Position numbers and translations under genes: made by a program. Under the pieces are notes generated by a model. That model was not told where the DNA came from, did no database searches, and was given only the letters and a program-made list of their open reading frames with translations. This document shows, one piece after another, positions 56,587 to 64,000 of a stretch of DNA of 64,000 nt. Position 1 is the first letter of the stretch, and each line of letters starts with the position of its first letter. The stretch is from Cohaesibacter intestini (GTDB taxonomy: Bacteria; Pseudomonadota; Alphaproteobacteria; Rhizobiales; Cohaesibacteraceae), in the NCBI RefSeq assembly GCF_003324485.1, contig NZ_QODK01000006.1, positions 159,170-223,169 on the forward strand, in the 5' to 3' direction.

Positions 56587-57467
56587 TAATAGTGCACCTT
56601 CTTTTCTACATATTTGAACTGGACCACCGTCAGCAGACCGACCACGATCAGCAAGATCACCGACTGGGCAGACGAAGAGCCAAGGTCCTGCCCAACAAAT
56701 CCATCTGCGAAGACCTTGTAGACAAGGATCGTCGTGGATTGTTGCGGCCCACCCGCAGTGATGGTGTGAATGACACCGAATGTCTCAAAGAAGGCATAGA
56801 CCACGTTGACGACCAGCAAGAAGAAGGTGGTCGGAGACAGAAGCGGAAGGACGATGGTAAAGAAACGCCGCCAGAAACGTGCGCCATCAATCGCGGCGGC
56901 TTCAATCACGGCCTTGGGCACAGACTGCAAGGCGGCAAGGAAAAACAGGAAGTTATAGCTGATGCGACCCCAGGCAGAGGCGACCACCACAAGCCCCATC
57001 GCTTCACCACCATTGAGCACATGGTTCCAGTCATAGCCAAGCTGCCCCAGATACCAGGACACCACGCCGACACGCGTGTTGAACATGAAGAGCCACAACA
57101 CACCTGCCACGGCAGGAGCCACCGCATAGGGCCAGATCAACAGCGTGCGATAGACCCCGGATCCCTTGATCAGCCGATCTGCCATCACGGCCAACAACAA
57201 GGCCGGGATCATCGAACAGAGCGTCACCAACAAAGAAAAAACTGCGGTGGTGATAAAGGAGGCCCGATAGAATTTGTCCGAAAGCAGGAACTCAAAATTG
57301 CCGAGACCGACAAACTGCGACGACAAACCGAACGGATCCGGAATGAAGAGAGACTGCCAAACCGCTTGCCCGGCGGGATAAAAGAAGAAAACCGCTGATA
57401 TCAGGACTTGGGGGGCGATCAGAATAAGTGGCAACAGCCAGCCGCGAAAGGTAACGCGTTTTTCCAC
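56586..57467 (-). CDS. ugpA: sn-Glycerol-3-phosphate ABC transporter permease UgpA
   Basis: 293 residues, six membrane helices. UgpA marks: [20 protein letters not shown] in the first periplasmic loop, [21 protein letters not shown], and an EAA loop with [20 protein letters not shown] near 215. Forms the channel with UgpE. It lies 71 bases after ugpB. Confidence 0.92.
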   Translation of the reverse strand: MEKRVTFRGWLLPLILIAPQVLISAVFFFYPAGQAVWQSLFIPDPFGLSSQFVGLGNFEFLLSDKFYRASFITTAVFSLLVTLCSMIPALLLAVMADRLIKGSGVYRTLLIWPYAVAPAVAGVLWLFMFNTRVGVVSWYLGQLGYDWNHVLNGGEAMGLVVVASAWGRISYNFLFFLAALQSVPKAVIEAAAIDGARFWRRFFTIVLPLLSPTTFFLLVVNVVYAFFETFGVIHTITAGGPQQSTTILVYKVFADGFVGQDLGSSSAQSVILLIVVGLLTVVQFKYVEKKVHY

Positions 57468-57538
57468 CGTAACTTCCCGTCATTGCAATGGAGAGGACGA
57501 AGCGGACGCATTGGCCCGCTTCGCTTTAGTTGGATGGA

Positions 57539-58852
57539 TTAGCGATTGGCTTGCTCGAACCGGCGCAGCAAGGCGTCACCACGTTCCTTGGCACTGTCCA
57601 TCGCTTCCTGAGCAGACTTGTCGCCAGACCAGATGGCTTCGAGTTCCTCATCGATGATTCCGCGGATCTGATCAAAGGAGCCGAGGCGCAGGCCTTTGGA
57701 ATTGGCGGTTGGCTCGTTGGCCGTCATCTGGATTACCGCGACATCGGTGCCTGGATTCTTGTCATAGAAACCCGAAGCCCGCGTTGCTTCGCCAGCTGCC
57801 TTGGTGATCGGCAGATAGCCGGTATCCTGATGCCACTTGGCCTGCACGTCCGTGGAGGACAAGAAGCTCAAGAACTCGCCTACACCTTTGTATTCTGCGG
57901 CTTCATGCCCTTCCAGAACCCAAAGAGACGCCCCGCCAATGATGGTATTCTGAGGCTTGGCTGCAATGCCTTCCCAATATGGCAGGGAGCGGACATCGAA
58001 GGCAAACTTGGCCTCGGACTTAATCCCGGCATATCCGGCAGAGCTTTCGGTAAACAGCGCGCATTCACCGGCGCGGAAATTGGCGCCACCTTCGTTGCGG
58101 CGACCGGTATAGATGAATTTGCCTTCCTTGGCCCACTCACCCATTTTTGACAAATGCGCAACCTGCGCCTTGCCGTTCAACATCAGCTCGGTGTCGAGGC
58201 CGGCAAAGCCATTGTCCTTGGAGGCGAATGGTACATTGTGATAGGCGGAGAAATTCTCCAGATGGATCCAGCTCTGCCACGCGGTCACCAGCGGGCATTC
58301 TTCGCCACCTGCCTTCAGCTTGCCCAACACGTCATCCACTTTCTCCCAAGTGGACAGATCGGTATCCGGATCAACACCCGCGGCCTTGAAGGCATCGCGG
58401 TTGACCCAGAGAACCGGCGTGGAGGAGTTGAATGGCAGGGACAGCATGTCGCCGTCTGTCGAGGTATAATAGCCCTTCACTGCGCCAATATAGGCGTCTG
58501 GGTCGAACTTGGCTCCGCTCTCGGCCATGACTTCATAGACTGGTTTGATGGCACCTTTCGCAGACATCATCGTCGCGGTACCGACTTCGAACACCATCAG
58601 AATATGAGGCTGTTCGCCAGCGCGGAACGCAGCGATACCGGCATTGAGTGTTTCCGAATAATTGCCTTTGTGGCTTTCGACAATTTTGTAGTCGCTCTGG
58701 CTTGCGTTGAATTCTTCAACCTGCGCTTTCACCAGTTCTCCCAACCGGCCTGTAAAAGCATGCCAGAACTGGACTTCTGTTTGCGCCATTGCCGCGACAG
58801 GCGTGAACATTGTGCTCGCGATGGCGAGCGCACCAAGCATTTTCGTATACAT
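57539..58852 (-). CDS. ugpB: sn-Glycerol-3-phosphate ABC transporter substrate-binding protein UgpB
   Basis: 437 residues from the ATG at 58852 with a GGGAGGAAAT ribosome site. A signal peptide (LGALAIASTMFTPVAAMA) precedes a mature two-lobe protein beginning TEVQFWHAFTG, a UgpB hallmark (WHAM/WHAF), with FEVGTATMMSAKGAIKPVYE, LPFNSSTPVLWVNRD and IIGGASLWVLEGH as further UgpB signatures. It binds glycerol-3-phosphate or its diesters in the periplasm as source of carbon and phosphorus. First gene of ugpBAEC. No PHO box was recognised upstream; the divergent LysR gene is the obvious candidate regulator. Confidence 0.93.
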   Translation of the reverse strand: MYTKMLGALAIASTMFTPVAAMAQTEVQFWHAFTGRLGELVKAQVEEFNASQSDYKIVESHKGNYSETLNAGIAAFRAGEQPHILMVFEVGTATMMSAKGAIKPVYEVMAESGAKFDPDAYIGAVKGYYTSTDGDMLSLPFNSSTPVLWVNRDAFKAAGVDPDTDLSTWEKVDDVLGKLKAGGEECPLVTAWQSWIHLENFSAYHNVPFASKDNGFAGLDTELMLNGKAQVAHLSKMGEWAKEGKFIYTGRRNEGGANFRAGECALFTESSAGYAGIKSEAKFAFDVRSLPYWEGIAAKPQNTIIGGASLWVLEGHEAAEYKGVGEFLSFLSSTDVQAKWHQDTGYLPITKAAGEATRASGFYDKNPGTDVAVIQMTANEPTANSKGLRLGSFDQIRGIIDEELEAIWSGDKSAQEAMDSAKERGDALLRRFEQANR

Positions 58853-59039
58853 ATTTCCTCCCAAGCACCTTTCAAGGTGCGTCACATCAGGCATCAGTTT
58901 TCCCAGCAGAAACTTGAAATGACACCTTTAGATGTCCTCACGATACACGCATATGAACATAATTCAAGTGTTACATATTTGATAAATTTATAATGCAATG
59001 TTATGTCTGAGGAAAAACACCAGTTGTGTTGGGACACCG

Positions 59040-59963
59040 ATGAAACCAAATCTCAGATTGCGACAACTCGAAGCATTGATGGCTGTGAATAGCCACGGCT
59101 CCATGACCGGGGCTGCGTCCGAACTGGGCATCAGTCAACCGGCGGTCAGTCGCCTCTTGTCAGACTTGGGAAAGGCACTGGGATTCACCCTGTTTGACCG
59201 GCGAGATGGCCTGATGGTGCCAACGCAAGAAGTGCAGTATCTGCTGCCGAACATCCGCCATGTCCTCGAGCTGATGCAGCAGATTTCCGAGGTCAGTCAC
59301 GAAATCACCAATCGGAAAGCGGGCCATATCCGCATTGCCTGCTTGCCTGGCTTCGCGACAAGTCATTTGCCTGAATTGATCGCCGCGTTCCTCGGTGAGC
59401 GCCCCGGAGTCAGCATGACCATCGAACCAGATCGCCCTGAGCGCATTCTCGAATGGATGATTGGTGAGCAATATGATTTCGGCATCACGGATGGCTTTTC
59501 CGGCCATCCGGCCGTTGAAAGCACGGATATAGACATCCGTACCGTTTGCGTTTTCCCGGCCAATCACTCACTGTCGGACCTCAAAGTCATCTCCCCGACA
59601 GACCTTGTGGACGAAAAGATCATCCATACCAGACGCGACAGCGTGTTCTTTGGCAAGCTTTCCAACACATTTCAAAATGCCCAGGTCATCCTGAGATCTC
59701 ACATCGAAATCCGCCAGTTTACAGCTGCGTGTGAGCTGGTCTGCAACGGTGTAGGCGTATCGGTTGTCAGCGAATTGGACGCCGTGAAATATGTCGGCAA
59801 AGGGCTCGATTTCAGACCCTTCACCCCGCAATTGCCACACACGCTGTCCCTCGTCAGACCCGTGCTCGCGCAGCCTTCGATGGTTGCACTGGAATTTATC
59901 GAGAATTTCACAGCCAGCCTCAAGCCATTCGCCATCAAAAAGACCGAGAAATCATCAGCGTAA
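59040..59963 (+). CDS. LysR family transcriptional regulator
   Basis: 307 residues from the ATG at 59040 (58998 adds 14). N-terminal winged helix-turn-helix with LRQLEALMAVNSHGSMTGAA and GISQPAVSRLLSDLGKALG (residues 5-62), then a periplasmic-binding-like effector domain (about 90-300). Divergent from ugpB with 187 bases between start codons, the classic LysR arrangement in which the regulator controls the divergent operon. A LysR partner for ugp is not the textbook case (PhoB), so glycerol-3-phosphate or a related compound as effector is a guess. The intergenic region is AT-rich with a GACA/TGTC dyad at about 58921-58936. Confidence 0.9.
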   Translation: MKPNLRLRQLEALMAVNSHGSMTGAASELGISQPAVSRLLSDLGKALGFTLFDRRDGLMVPTQEVQYLLPNIRHVLELMQQISEVSHEITNRKAGHIRIACLPGFATSHLPELIAAFLGERPGVSMTIEPDRPERILEWMIGEQYDFGITDGFSGHPAVESTDIDIRTVCVFPANHSLSDLKVISPTDLVDEKIIHTRRDSVFFGKLSNTFQNAQVILRSHIEIRQFTAACELVCNGVGVSVVSELDAVKYVGKGLDFRPFTPQLPHTLSLVRPVLAQPSMVALEFIENFTASLKPFAIKKTEKSSA

Positions 59964-60338
59964 CGTCGTCAGAAGAACGTCACAAATGGCAAAGATCGCC
60001 CTCTCGTCCGCCATTGGGTAGACAATAAGCGAGGCGTATATGAAGAATGAAGTGGTCCTGTTTGGTGCCCTCACTCTGCATGTTGGACGTGACCCGAGCA
60101 TCCACTTGCAGACTTGATAGGATCAACAACGCACCGCAGCGTTGTATCTGTATATCAAACAATTTTTGCAAAAAAGGAGAATGGCGGAGAGGAAGGGCGC
60201 CATTGGTGTTTCCGTCAAGAATTGCTGACGTCCGTTTTTATCATTGATTTCATTGCGTTAATTTTCTTCTTGGCGCCATCTACTTCCAGCAATACTGTCC
60301 CTTACGCGTCCTATTGGGGGAATAATCGGGGGAAGTAT
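59964..60338. other. Island junction region between the LysR gene and the integrase
   Basis: 375 bases without a credible gene. It contains the probable attachment core (60182-60197). Left of it, a T-rich tract read from the minus strand (after the CCA) looks like the former terminator of a tRNA-Ser gene. Right of it starts foreign DNA. Confidence 0.55.
60182..60197 (-). other. Probable attachment site: 16-base tRNA-Ser 3'-end core
   Basis: Read on the minus strand the 16 bases are CCCTTCCTCTCCGCCA: five bases of a T-stem 3' strand, a seven-base acceptor 3' strand (CCTCTCC), discriminator G and CCA, exactly as at the end of a serine tRNA with a GGAGAGG acceptor. The rest of the tRNA is absent; an integrase lies 140 bases to the right. 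This is what the chromosome side of a tRNA-integrated island looks like. Confidence 0.68.
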
Positions 60339-61561
60339 ATGTTAGGACCCAAACTTTCTGCAGTTTTTGTTCGCAACGTCAAAGAACCCGGAAAATACCT
60401 CGACAAATCGGGTACGGGCCTCTTTCTTCGCGTTGATAAAAGCGGAGCTAAATTCTGGATCCAGCGTATTACTATTCATGGCAGAAGCGCGGGACAAGGC
60501 ATTTGAGAACAAGCGCAGCGTCTATAATGGAGGCGATCCTCTGGCCGACAAACTGGCCAAGAAAGGCACCATCACCTTCTCGGATGCCGTAGACAAATAT
60601 CACGCAGCCAAAGAGAAGGAATTCCGCAACGACAAGCACAAGAAGCAATGGCGCTCAACTCTGGAGAACTACGCCGTTCCAGTTCTGGGCATGATGGATG
60701 TCAAATCCATTCGCTTGCCTGATGTCCTTCGCGTGCTTGATCCAATTTGGGAAGAAAAGACAGAAACTGCCTCTCGGCTGCGCGGACGCATAGAAAGCGT
60801 TTTGTCTTGGGCCACGGTAGCGGGATATCGCGAGGGGGGAGAATCCCGCACGCTGGAAAGGCAATCTATCCGAGGCCCTTCCCAAGCCTTCCAAGGTGGC
60901 AAAGACCGGCAATCAACCAGCCATCGCCTTAGCTGACATTCCCTCATGGTGGGACGCACTCAATCAGCGGCAGGGCATGGCGGCCGCGGCTCTGCAGTTC
61001 TTGTCTTTGACGCTTGCTTGGTCTGGTGAAGTCAGAGGTGCAACATGGAACGAGATTAATCTCAAAGCCAAAGAAGGTCCTGTCTGGATCATTCCAGCAA
61101 CGCGCATGAAAGCAGCTAAGGAGCATCGCGTGCCTCACCCTGATGCAGCGATAAAGCTTCTCAAGAACTTGCCAACGATGGAGAATTCTCCTTACGTCTT
61201 TTTCGCGCCGAAGGGTGGGCAAATGTCAGACATGTCTCTTTCCGCCGTCATGCGCCGCATGCATCAGGCAGAAACCGAGAAGGGCAACTCAGGTTGGCTC
61301 GATCCACGTTCCAAACGCCCAGCAGTGCCCCATGGTCTGCGCTCCAGTTTCAGAGACTGGGCTGCAGAGAGGGGCTATCAGCGCGATTTGGCAGAGATCA
61401 GCCTTGCCCATAAAGTCGGCTCAGAAGTCGAGCGAGCCTATCGCCGCTCAGACATGTTGCAAAGACGTCGCGCCGTACTAAACGCTTGGTCTCAGTTTCT
61501 AATGAGCAAAGAAGTTTCTGGCTCTATCGTGCCTCTCAGAAGTCCAACCAGTTCGCATTGA
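60339..61561 (+). pseudogene. P4-type tyrosine integrase, broken by two lesions
   Basis: Three pieces of one integrase lie in successive frames. Piece 1 (60339 to about 60480) holds the start of the N-terminal DUF4102-like arm domain (KYLDKSGTGLFLRV, KFWIQRITIHG). It then loses frame with an apparent small deletion, since the expected GLGSYP-VSL segment is missing before AEARDKAFENKR. Piece 2 (about 60480-60835) holds the rest of the arm-binding and core-binding domains (FSDAVDKYHAAKEKEF, LPDVLRVLDPIW). A run of six G at 60834-60839, one more than the frame needs, shifts to piece 3 (about 60840-61561), which has the intact catalytic domain: Arg in SGEVRGATW, HGLRSSFRDW and the tyrosine in ERAYRRSDM. 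The enzyme is probably dead, so the island is likely immobilised; the G run could also be a sequencing error. Confidence 0.85.
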
Positions 61562-61592
61562 TTTCATGAAGGATACAAGGAAGAAAAACCGC

Positions 61593-61618
61593 CAAACAGC
61601 ATATAGTGCTGTGTTTGG
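61593..61618 (+). terminator. Hairpin after the integrase pseudogene
   Basis: CCAAAC-AGCA / TGCT-GT-GTTTGG with a TATAG loop; no strong T run follows, so terminator function is uncertain. Confidence 0.4.
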
Positions 61619-61809
61619 AGCCTATTAATAATTTTGCAATTTCCAATACGAATGGATTTTTGAGCTTAAAAGTATTGAGTTATGTATGTTTCATTACAAA
61701 TGAAATTTACAAACTCTCTCAAAATCAAAAATTTGCGACAACTTATCAACCAACTCAATTCGTCCACTACCGTTTTCCTTGTTACATCACAAACCAAGGA
61801 GAACCGGTT

Positions 61810-62022
61810 ATGACCGAAAAGTTCCTACGATTGCCAGATGTTGAAATCCGAGTAGGTCTACGCAGGAGCGCAATTTATGAAGCGATGAAAGAAAACAGCT
61901 TCCCCAAGCCGGTCAAGCTGGGCATCAGGGCCGTAGCTTGGGCGGAAAGTGAGATCCTCTCCTGGCAACAGGCTCAGATCGCAAAGCGCGATGCGTTAGG
62001 CGCTAAAACAGGGGATCGATAG
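61810..62022 (+). CDS. AlpA-type phage/island transcriptional regulator
   Basis: 70 residues from the ATG at 61810, preceded by an AAGGAG ribosome site 9 bases away; the frame is open further upstream in AT-rich DNA but has no better start. The protein is one winged helix of the MerR-like AlpA family: FLRLPDVEIRVGLRRSAIYE, then FPKPVKLGIRAVAWAESEI. AlpA proteins control excision and integrase expression on P4-like islands. It lies 250 bases after the integrase and 2 bases before the next gene, in one unit. Confidence 0.85.
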   Translation: MTEKFLRLPDVEIRVGLRRSAIYEAMKENSFPKPVKLGIRAVAWAESEILSWQQAQIAKRDALGAKTGDR

Positions 62023-62024
62023 CC

Positions 62025-62414
62025 ATGGGAAATAGAAAACATAAACAAAACGGCCGCTCTAAATCAGAAGGCCAGTATCTGATCCTTCCCTATTCTTTGC
62101 TCCACCACCCGGCATGGCGACGCCTTTCAGGCAGCGCAAAATCGGTCTTCTTGGAGCTTCGCAGCCGCTTTAATGGCTCCAACAATGGGCAATTGCGACT
62201 TTCCCTTGGTGAAGGGGCGAAGCTCTTGGGCATGTCGAAAACCACGATTGATCGTAAGTTTGATGAGCTGGAAGAGGCCGGTTTTATCGTCAAAACCAAA
62301 CAAGGAAACTGGTATGGCCGCAAAGCACACGAATGGGCATCGACAGATATTCCTTGCAACGGCTATCCAGCGACCAGAGACTGGCAGAATAGATGGAAGG
62401 AAAAACCGCTCTAA
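62025..62414 (+). CDS. Island-borne helix-turn-helix protein, replication-initiator-like
   Basis: 129 residues. A basic N-terminus (RKHKQNGRSKS) is followed by YLILPYSLLHHPAWRRLSGS, then a winged-helix fold with LSLGEGAKLLGMSKTTIDRK as helix-turn-helix and KFDELEEAGFIVKTKQGNWY as the wing. Proteins of this kind follow AlpA genes on integrated elements of alphaproteobacteria; some resemble the helix-turn-helix of plasmid or phage replication proteins. DNA binding is likely; the role is not known. Confidence 0.7.
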   Translation: MGNRKHKQNGRSKSEGQYLILPYSLLHHPAWRRLSGSAKSVFLELRSRFNGSNNGQLRLSLGEGAKLLGMSKTTIDRKFDELEEAGFIVKTKQGNWYGRKAHEWASTDIPCNGYPATRDWQNRWKEKPL

Positions 62415-62899
62415 AAACAGAAAGCGGTACTTAAACGGCACCTAATGAAGCCAGAATGGTTTCAGGCCAATACCGCAATTTTATTTTCGCTCCCAATATG
62501 TCCCGCTGAAGTACTCGTCACCAACAAAGCCTCCCACGTGATCGGTACTCCAGCAGCACACTTATAATAGCCATGTGAGAAGGGAATTATTGGGAACGGA
62601 TCGTACAGGTGTCTGATCATATAAGTGGCATACAGAGGGGGGGGCATCAAATTTTCAGGGCCCATCAGTTCGCGGACCGGCGGGGTAGTCACGTTTTTAT
62701 GAGGCCGGAATTCAAAAGTAAAAACCCGTTGAGGCATCAGAAAGCGGAGGGTACTGGGGCGGGAAGCAGTAGTTCGCTGCACCCGCGAGAATAGGTATCC
62801 CGCCTGCGAAAGCAGAAATTGAGCTTCCCGCTTCTCGCGAGGCACGCCGTTATGAAGAAGTTACACCTCTATTTTCAAATAACAGCTGCTGTACAAAGG
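62415..62899. other. Non-coding or degraded stretch inside the island, with a structured segment
   Basis: About 485 bases. A minus-strand frame at 62462-62845 is open (127 codons) but shows no family, weak start context and odd composition. At 62759-62839 nested inverted repeats are seen (separate entry). Confidence 0.45.
62759..62839. repeat. Interlocked inverted repeats around a GAAA-loop hairpin
   Basis: Arm A 62759-62767 pairs with A' 62823-62831 (9 of 9). Arm B 62784-62791 pairs with B' 62832-62839 (8 of 8). The order A-B-A'-B' cannot form two simple stems at once; between B and A' sits a CTGC-GAAA-GCAG hairpin (62804-62815). Function unknown. Confidence 0.5.
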
Positions 62900-64000
62900 T
62901 CATTTCAATTTTCTTCGATAGAATGCGATTCGATATCCAAGAAGTTCGAATGCTTTTGGAAACGCGCTCTGCCGATCATCAAAACTCATAGGAATTACGT
63001 CCTCGCCAATCAAATCAAGCCACAAATGGGCAAAGACATCGTGCTCATCTGGCTTCTGTTCGTTGGTGCCACCCAACAATGTGTAAGCAAAGCTGTTGGT
63101 AGCTTGAGACACGAGCCCCTTCTTCATCGTCGCAGATAGAGCGTCTTCTTCGCTTCGGTTGCTCAAGCACACGTATTCTCCATCCAGTGTTCGAGCTGAC
63201 TCCACAATAGTTTTTAGATAGTTAGGCAGATTGCTGGCACATAATTTTTTAAAAGCTCCATTTGACACAACAATTACAAAGTCAACGGGGAATGATTGGT
63301 CTCTGAAATGCACCCTGGCGCCCCTGCCTAAGAAGCGATGGTTCCTTGAGATGAACCGAAACGTTTCTAGTAAGTCTTTCGCATTATTCATAGACGCTCC
63401 AGTCTTCACCCAAATGATAGATGTGTCGGAGAGATGCTCTGGGTCTTCTTGCAGAAAGCTCATATCGTAATTCTCAAAAATCGCAATCAGACGACCTTTT
63501 TTCAAAGCCAATGTCGGCGCCGCTAGCTTCCATCCGTTGTCTTCCCAGCACCATGGCGAACTTAAATCTATTGTTGAATAACCAACATAGTTTAGTGGGG
63601 CCAATGAAAATGAAGCGCTGAGTGTAGCAAGGCTTTTCTTAACCCTTGATTGCGCTGCGAAAGGTGAATTTTCTGGCGCATAGGCAAGAGCCTGAGCAAC
63701 CAAATCAGCAGCAATGCTTTCTCTTAGAGCGTCCGAGATTCGATCATCAAATTTAGTAATACGATCTCTCTGCAGATTCAGGTTGAAGCGCCCGTCGTGG
63801 TCCGTAAGTATAATTGACGGAGATTTAACGCGTACCCCCTTGGCGAGATTAGTATCTAATAAGCCATTACTATCCCGTCTTATGCATGAAGGTCGGGAAT
63901 TTGGCTGGCGAATGTAGTGTAAATGGTTGATTTGTTGTAGGATTTGGTTGCTTACACCTATCCATTCCATCTCGCACACACAGCCACATTCGCCATGACC
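62900..64000 (-). CDS. C-terminal part of a large unrecognised protein (5' end outside window)
   Basis: The frame is open from the window edge (64000) to TAA at 62900, 366 codons; a GTG at 63979 is in frame but codons before it continue to the edge, so the gene probably begins further right. No signal peptide or membrane segment is seen. The part starts with a Cys-rich turn (GHGECGCVCEMEW), then an alternating hydrophobic region with RFNLNLQRDRITKFDD. It resembles segments in the C-terminal half of large bacterial Hsp90-like (GHKL) ATPases linked to defence or quality control, but the similarity is only by eye. A central part (GYSTIDLSSPWCWEDNGW onward) and a Lys/Arg-rich end follow. Codon use and lower GC differ from the chromosome and fit acquisition with the island. 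Confidence 0.55.
   Translation of the reverse strand, partial: GHGECGCVCEMEWIGVSNQILQQINHLHYIRQPNSRPSCIRRDSNGLLDTNLAKGVRVKSPSIILTDHDGRFNLNLQRDRITKFDDRISDALRESIAADLVAQALAYAPENSPFAAQSRVKKSLATLSASFSLAPLNYVGYSTIDLSSPWCWEDNGWKLAAPTLALKKGRLIAIFENYDMSFLQEDPEHLSDTSIIWVKTGASMNNAKDLLETFRFISRNHRFLGRGARVHFRDQSFPVDFVIVVSNGAFKKLCASNLPNYLKTIVESARTLDGEYVCLSNRSEEDALSATMKKGLVSQATNSFAYTLLGGTNEQKPDEHDVFAHLWLDLIGEDVIPMSFDDRQSAFPKAFELLGYRIAFYRRKLK

Noticed and set aside
60182..60197. A complete tRNA-Ser gene at the island junction.
   Set aside because: Only the last 16 bases of the tRNA are present; no anticodon arm, D arm or T loop can be folded on either side.
62462..62845. A 127-codon minus-strand frame in the island gap.
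   Set aside because: No recognisable family, poor start context and overlap with the structured repeats. Kept only as a possible remnant in the gap entry.

Overview
The window reads as a chromosomal segment of an alphaproteobacterium of the order Hyphomicrobiales (Rhizobiales). Supporting evidence is the complete PhyR-NepR-EcfG general stress response locus with HWE-family kinases, the alaC/hom/glpX/recJ neighbourhood, a class I PHA synthase, DUF992 and YARHG-type secreted proteins, and moderate GC. A marine or Cohaesibacter/Stappia-like member is possible, but this is inference. Genes are dense, with short intergenic regions and many ATGA-type overlaps. No rRNA, complete tRNA, CRISPR array or intact insertion sequence was seen.

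Region 1 (1-12.7 kb) is signalling and stress. It opens with the 3' part of an OmpR-type regulator and its hybrid kinase. The core of the general stress response follows: phyR faces away from nepR-ecfG, with a CHASE-HWE kinase on one side and a GAF/PAS-HWE kinase on the other. Around them lie typical stress-regulon genes: DUF992, CsbD, a 54-residue DUF1328 protein, Dps, DUF883, a holin-X-like membrane protein and a PRC-barrel protein. Six perfect EcfG-type promoters (GGAAC-N16/17-CGTT) lie in front of six transcription units between 3.1 and 11.7 kb, so most of this block appears to be a clustered EcfG regulon.

Region 2 (12.7-34.5 kb) is central metabolism and transport. The minus strand holds alaC, hom, glpX and recJ (amino-acid synthesis, gluconeogenesis, repair) and a small lipoprotein. 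The plus strand holds phaC, a ferric-type ABC transporter with a fused permease, a small secreted protein, then a very long glutamate synthase large subunit (about 1826 aa) followed 52 bases later by a CysJ-like diflavin reductase instead of GltD, and a secreted YARHG protein. The gltB/diflavin pair is preceded by a leader with four consecutive hairpins and is the most unusual metabolic feature here.

Region 3 (34.5-48.3 kb) is a complete glycogen module on the minus strand: phosphoglucomutase, then glgP, glgB, glgC, glgA, glgX and malQ, covering synthesis, branching, phosphorolysis, debranching and maltodextrin recycling.

Region 4 (48.3-60 kb) holds a branched-chain amino-acid-type ABC transporter (Tat-exported binding protein plus livHMGF) on the plus strand, an sn-glycerol-3-phosphate-type transporter (ugpBAEC) on the minus strand, and a divergent LysR regulator.

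Region 5 (60.18-64 kb) is the left end of an integrated island. A 16-base copy of a tRNA-Ser 3' end marks the probable attachment site. It is followed by a P4-type integrase broken by two lesions, an AlpA-type regulator, a small winged-helix protein and, at the window edge, the C-terminal part of an unrecognised large protein running in from the right. The cargo of the island lies mostly beyond the window.
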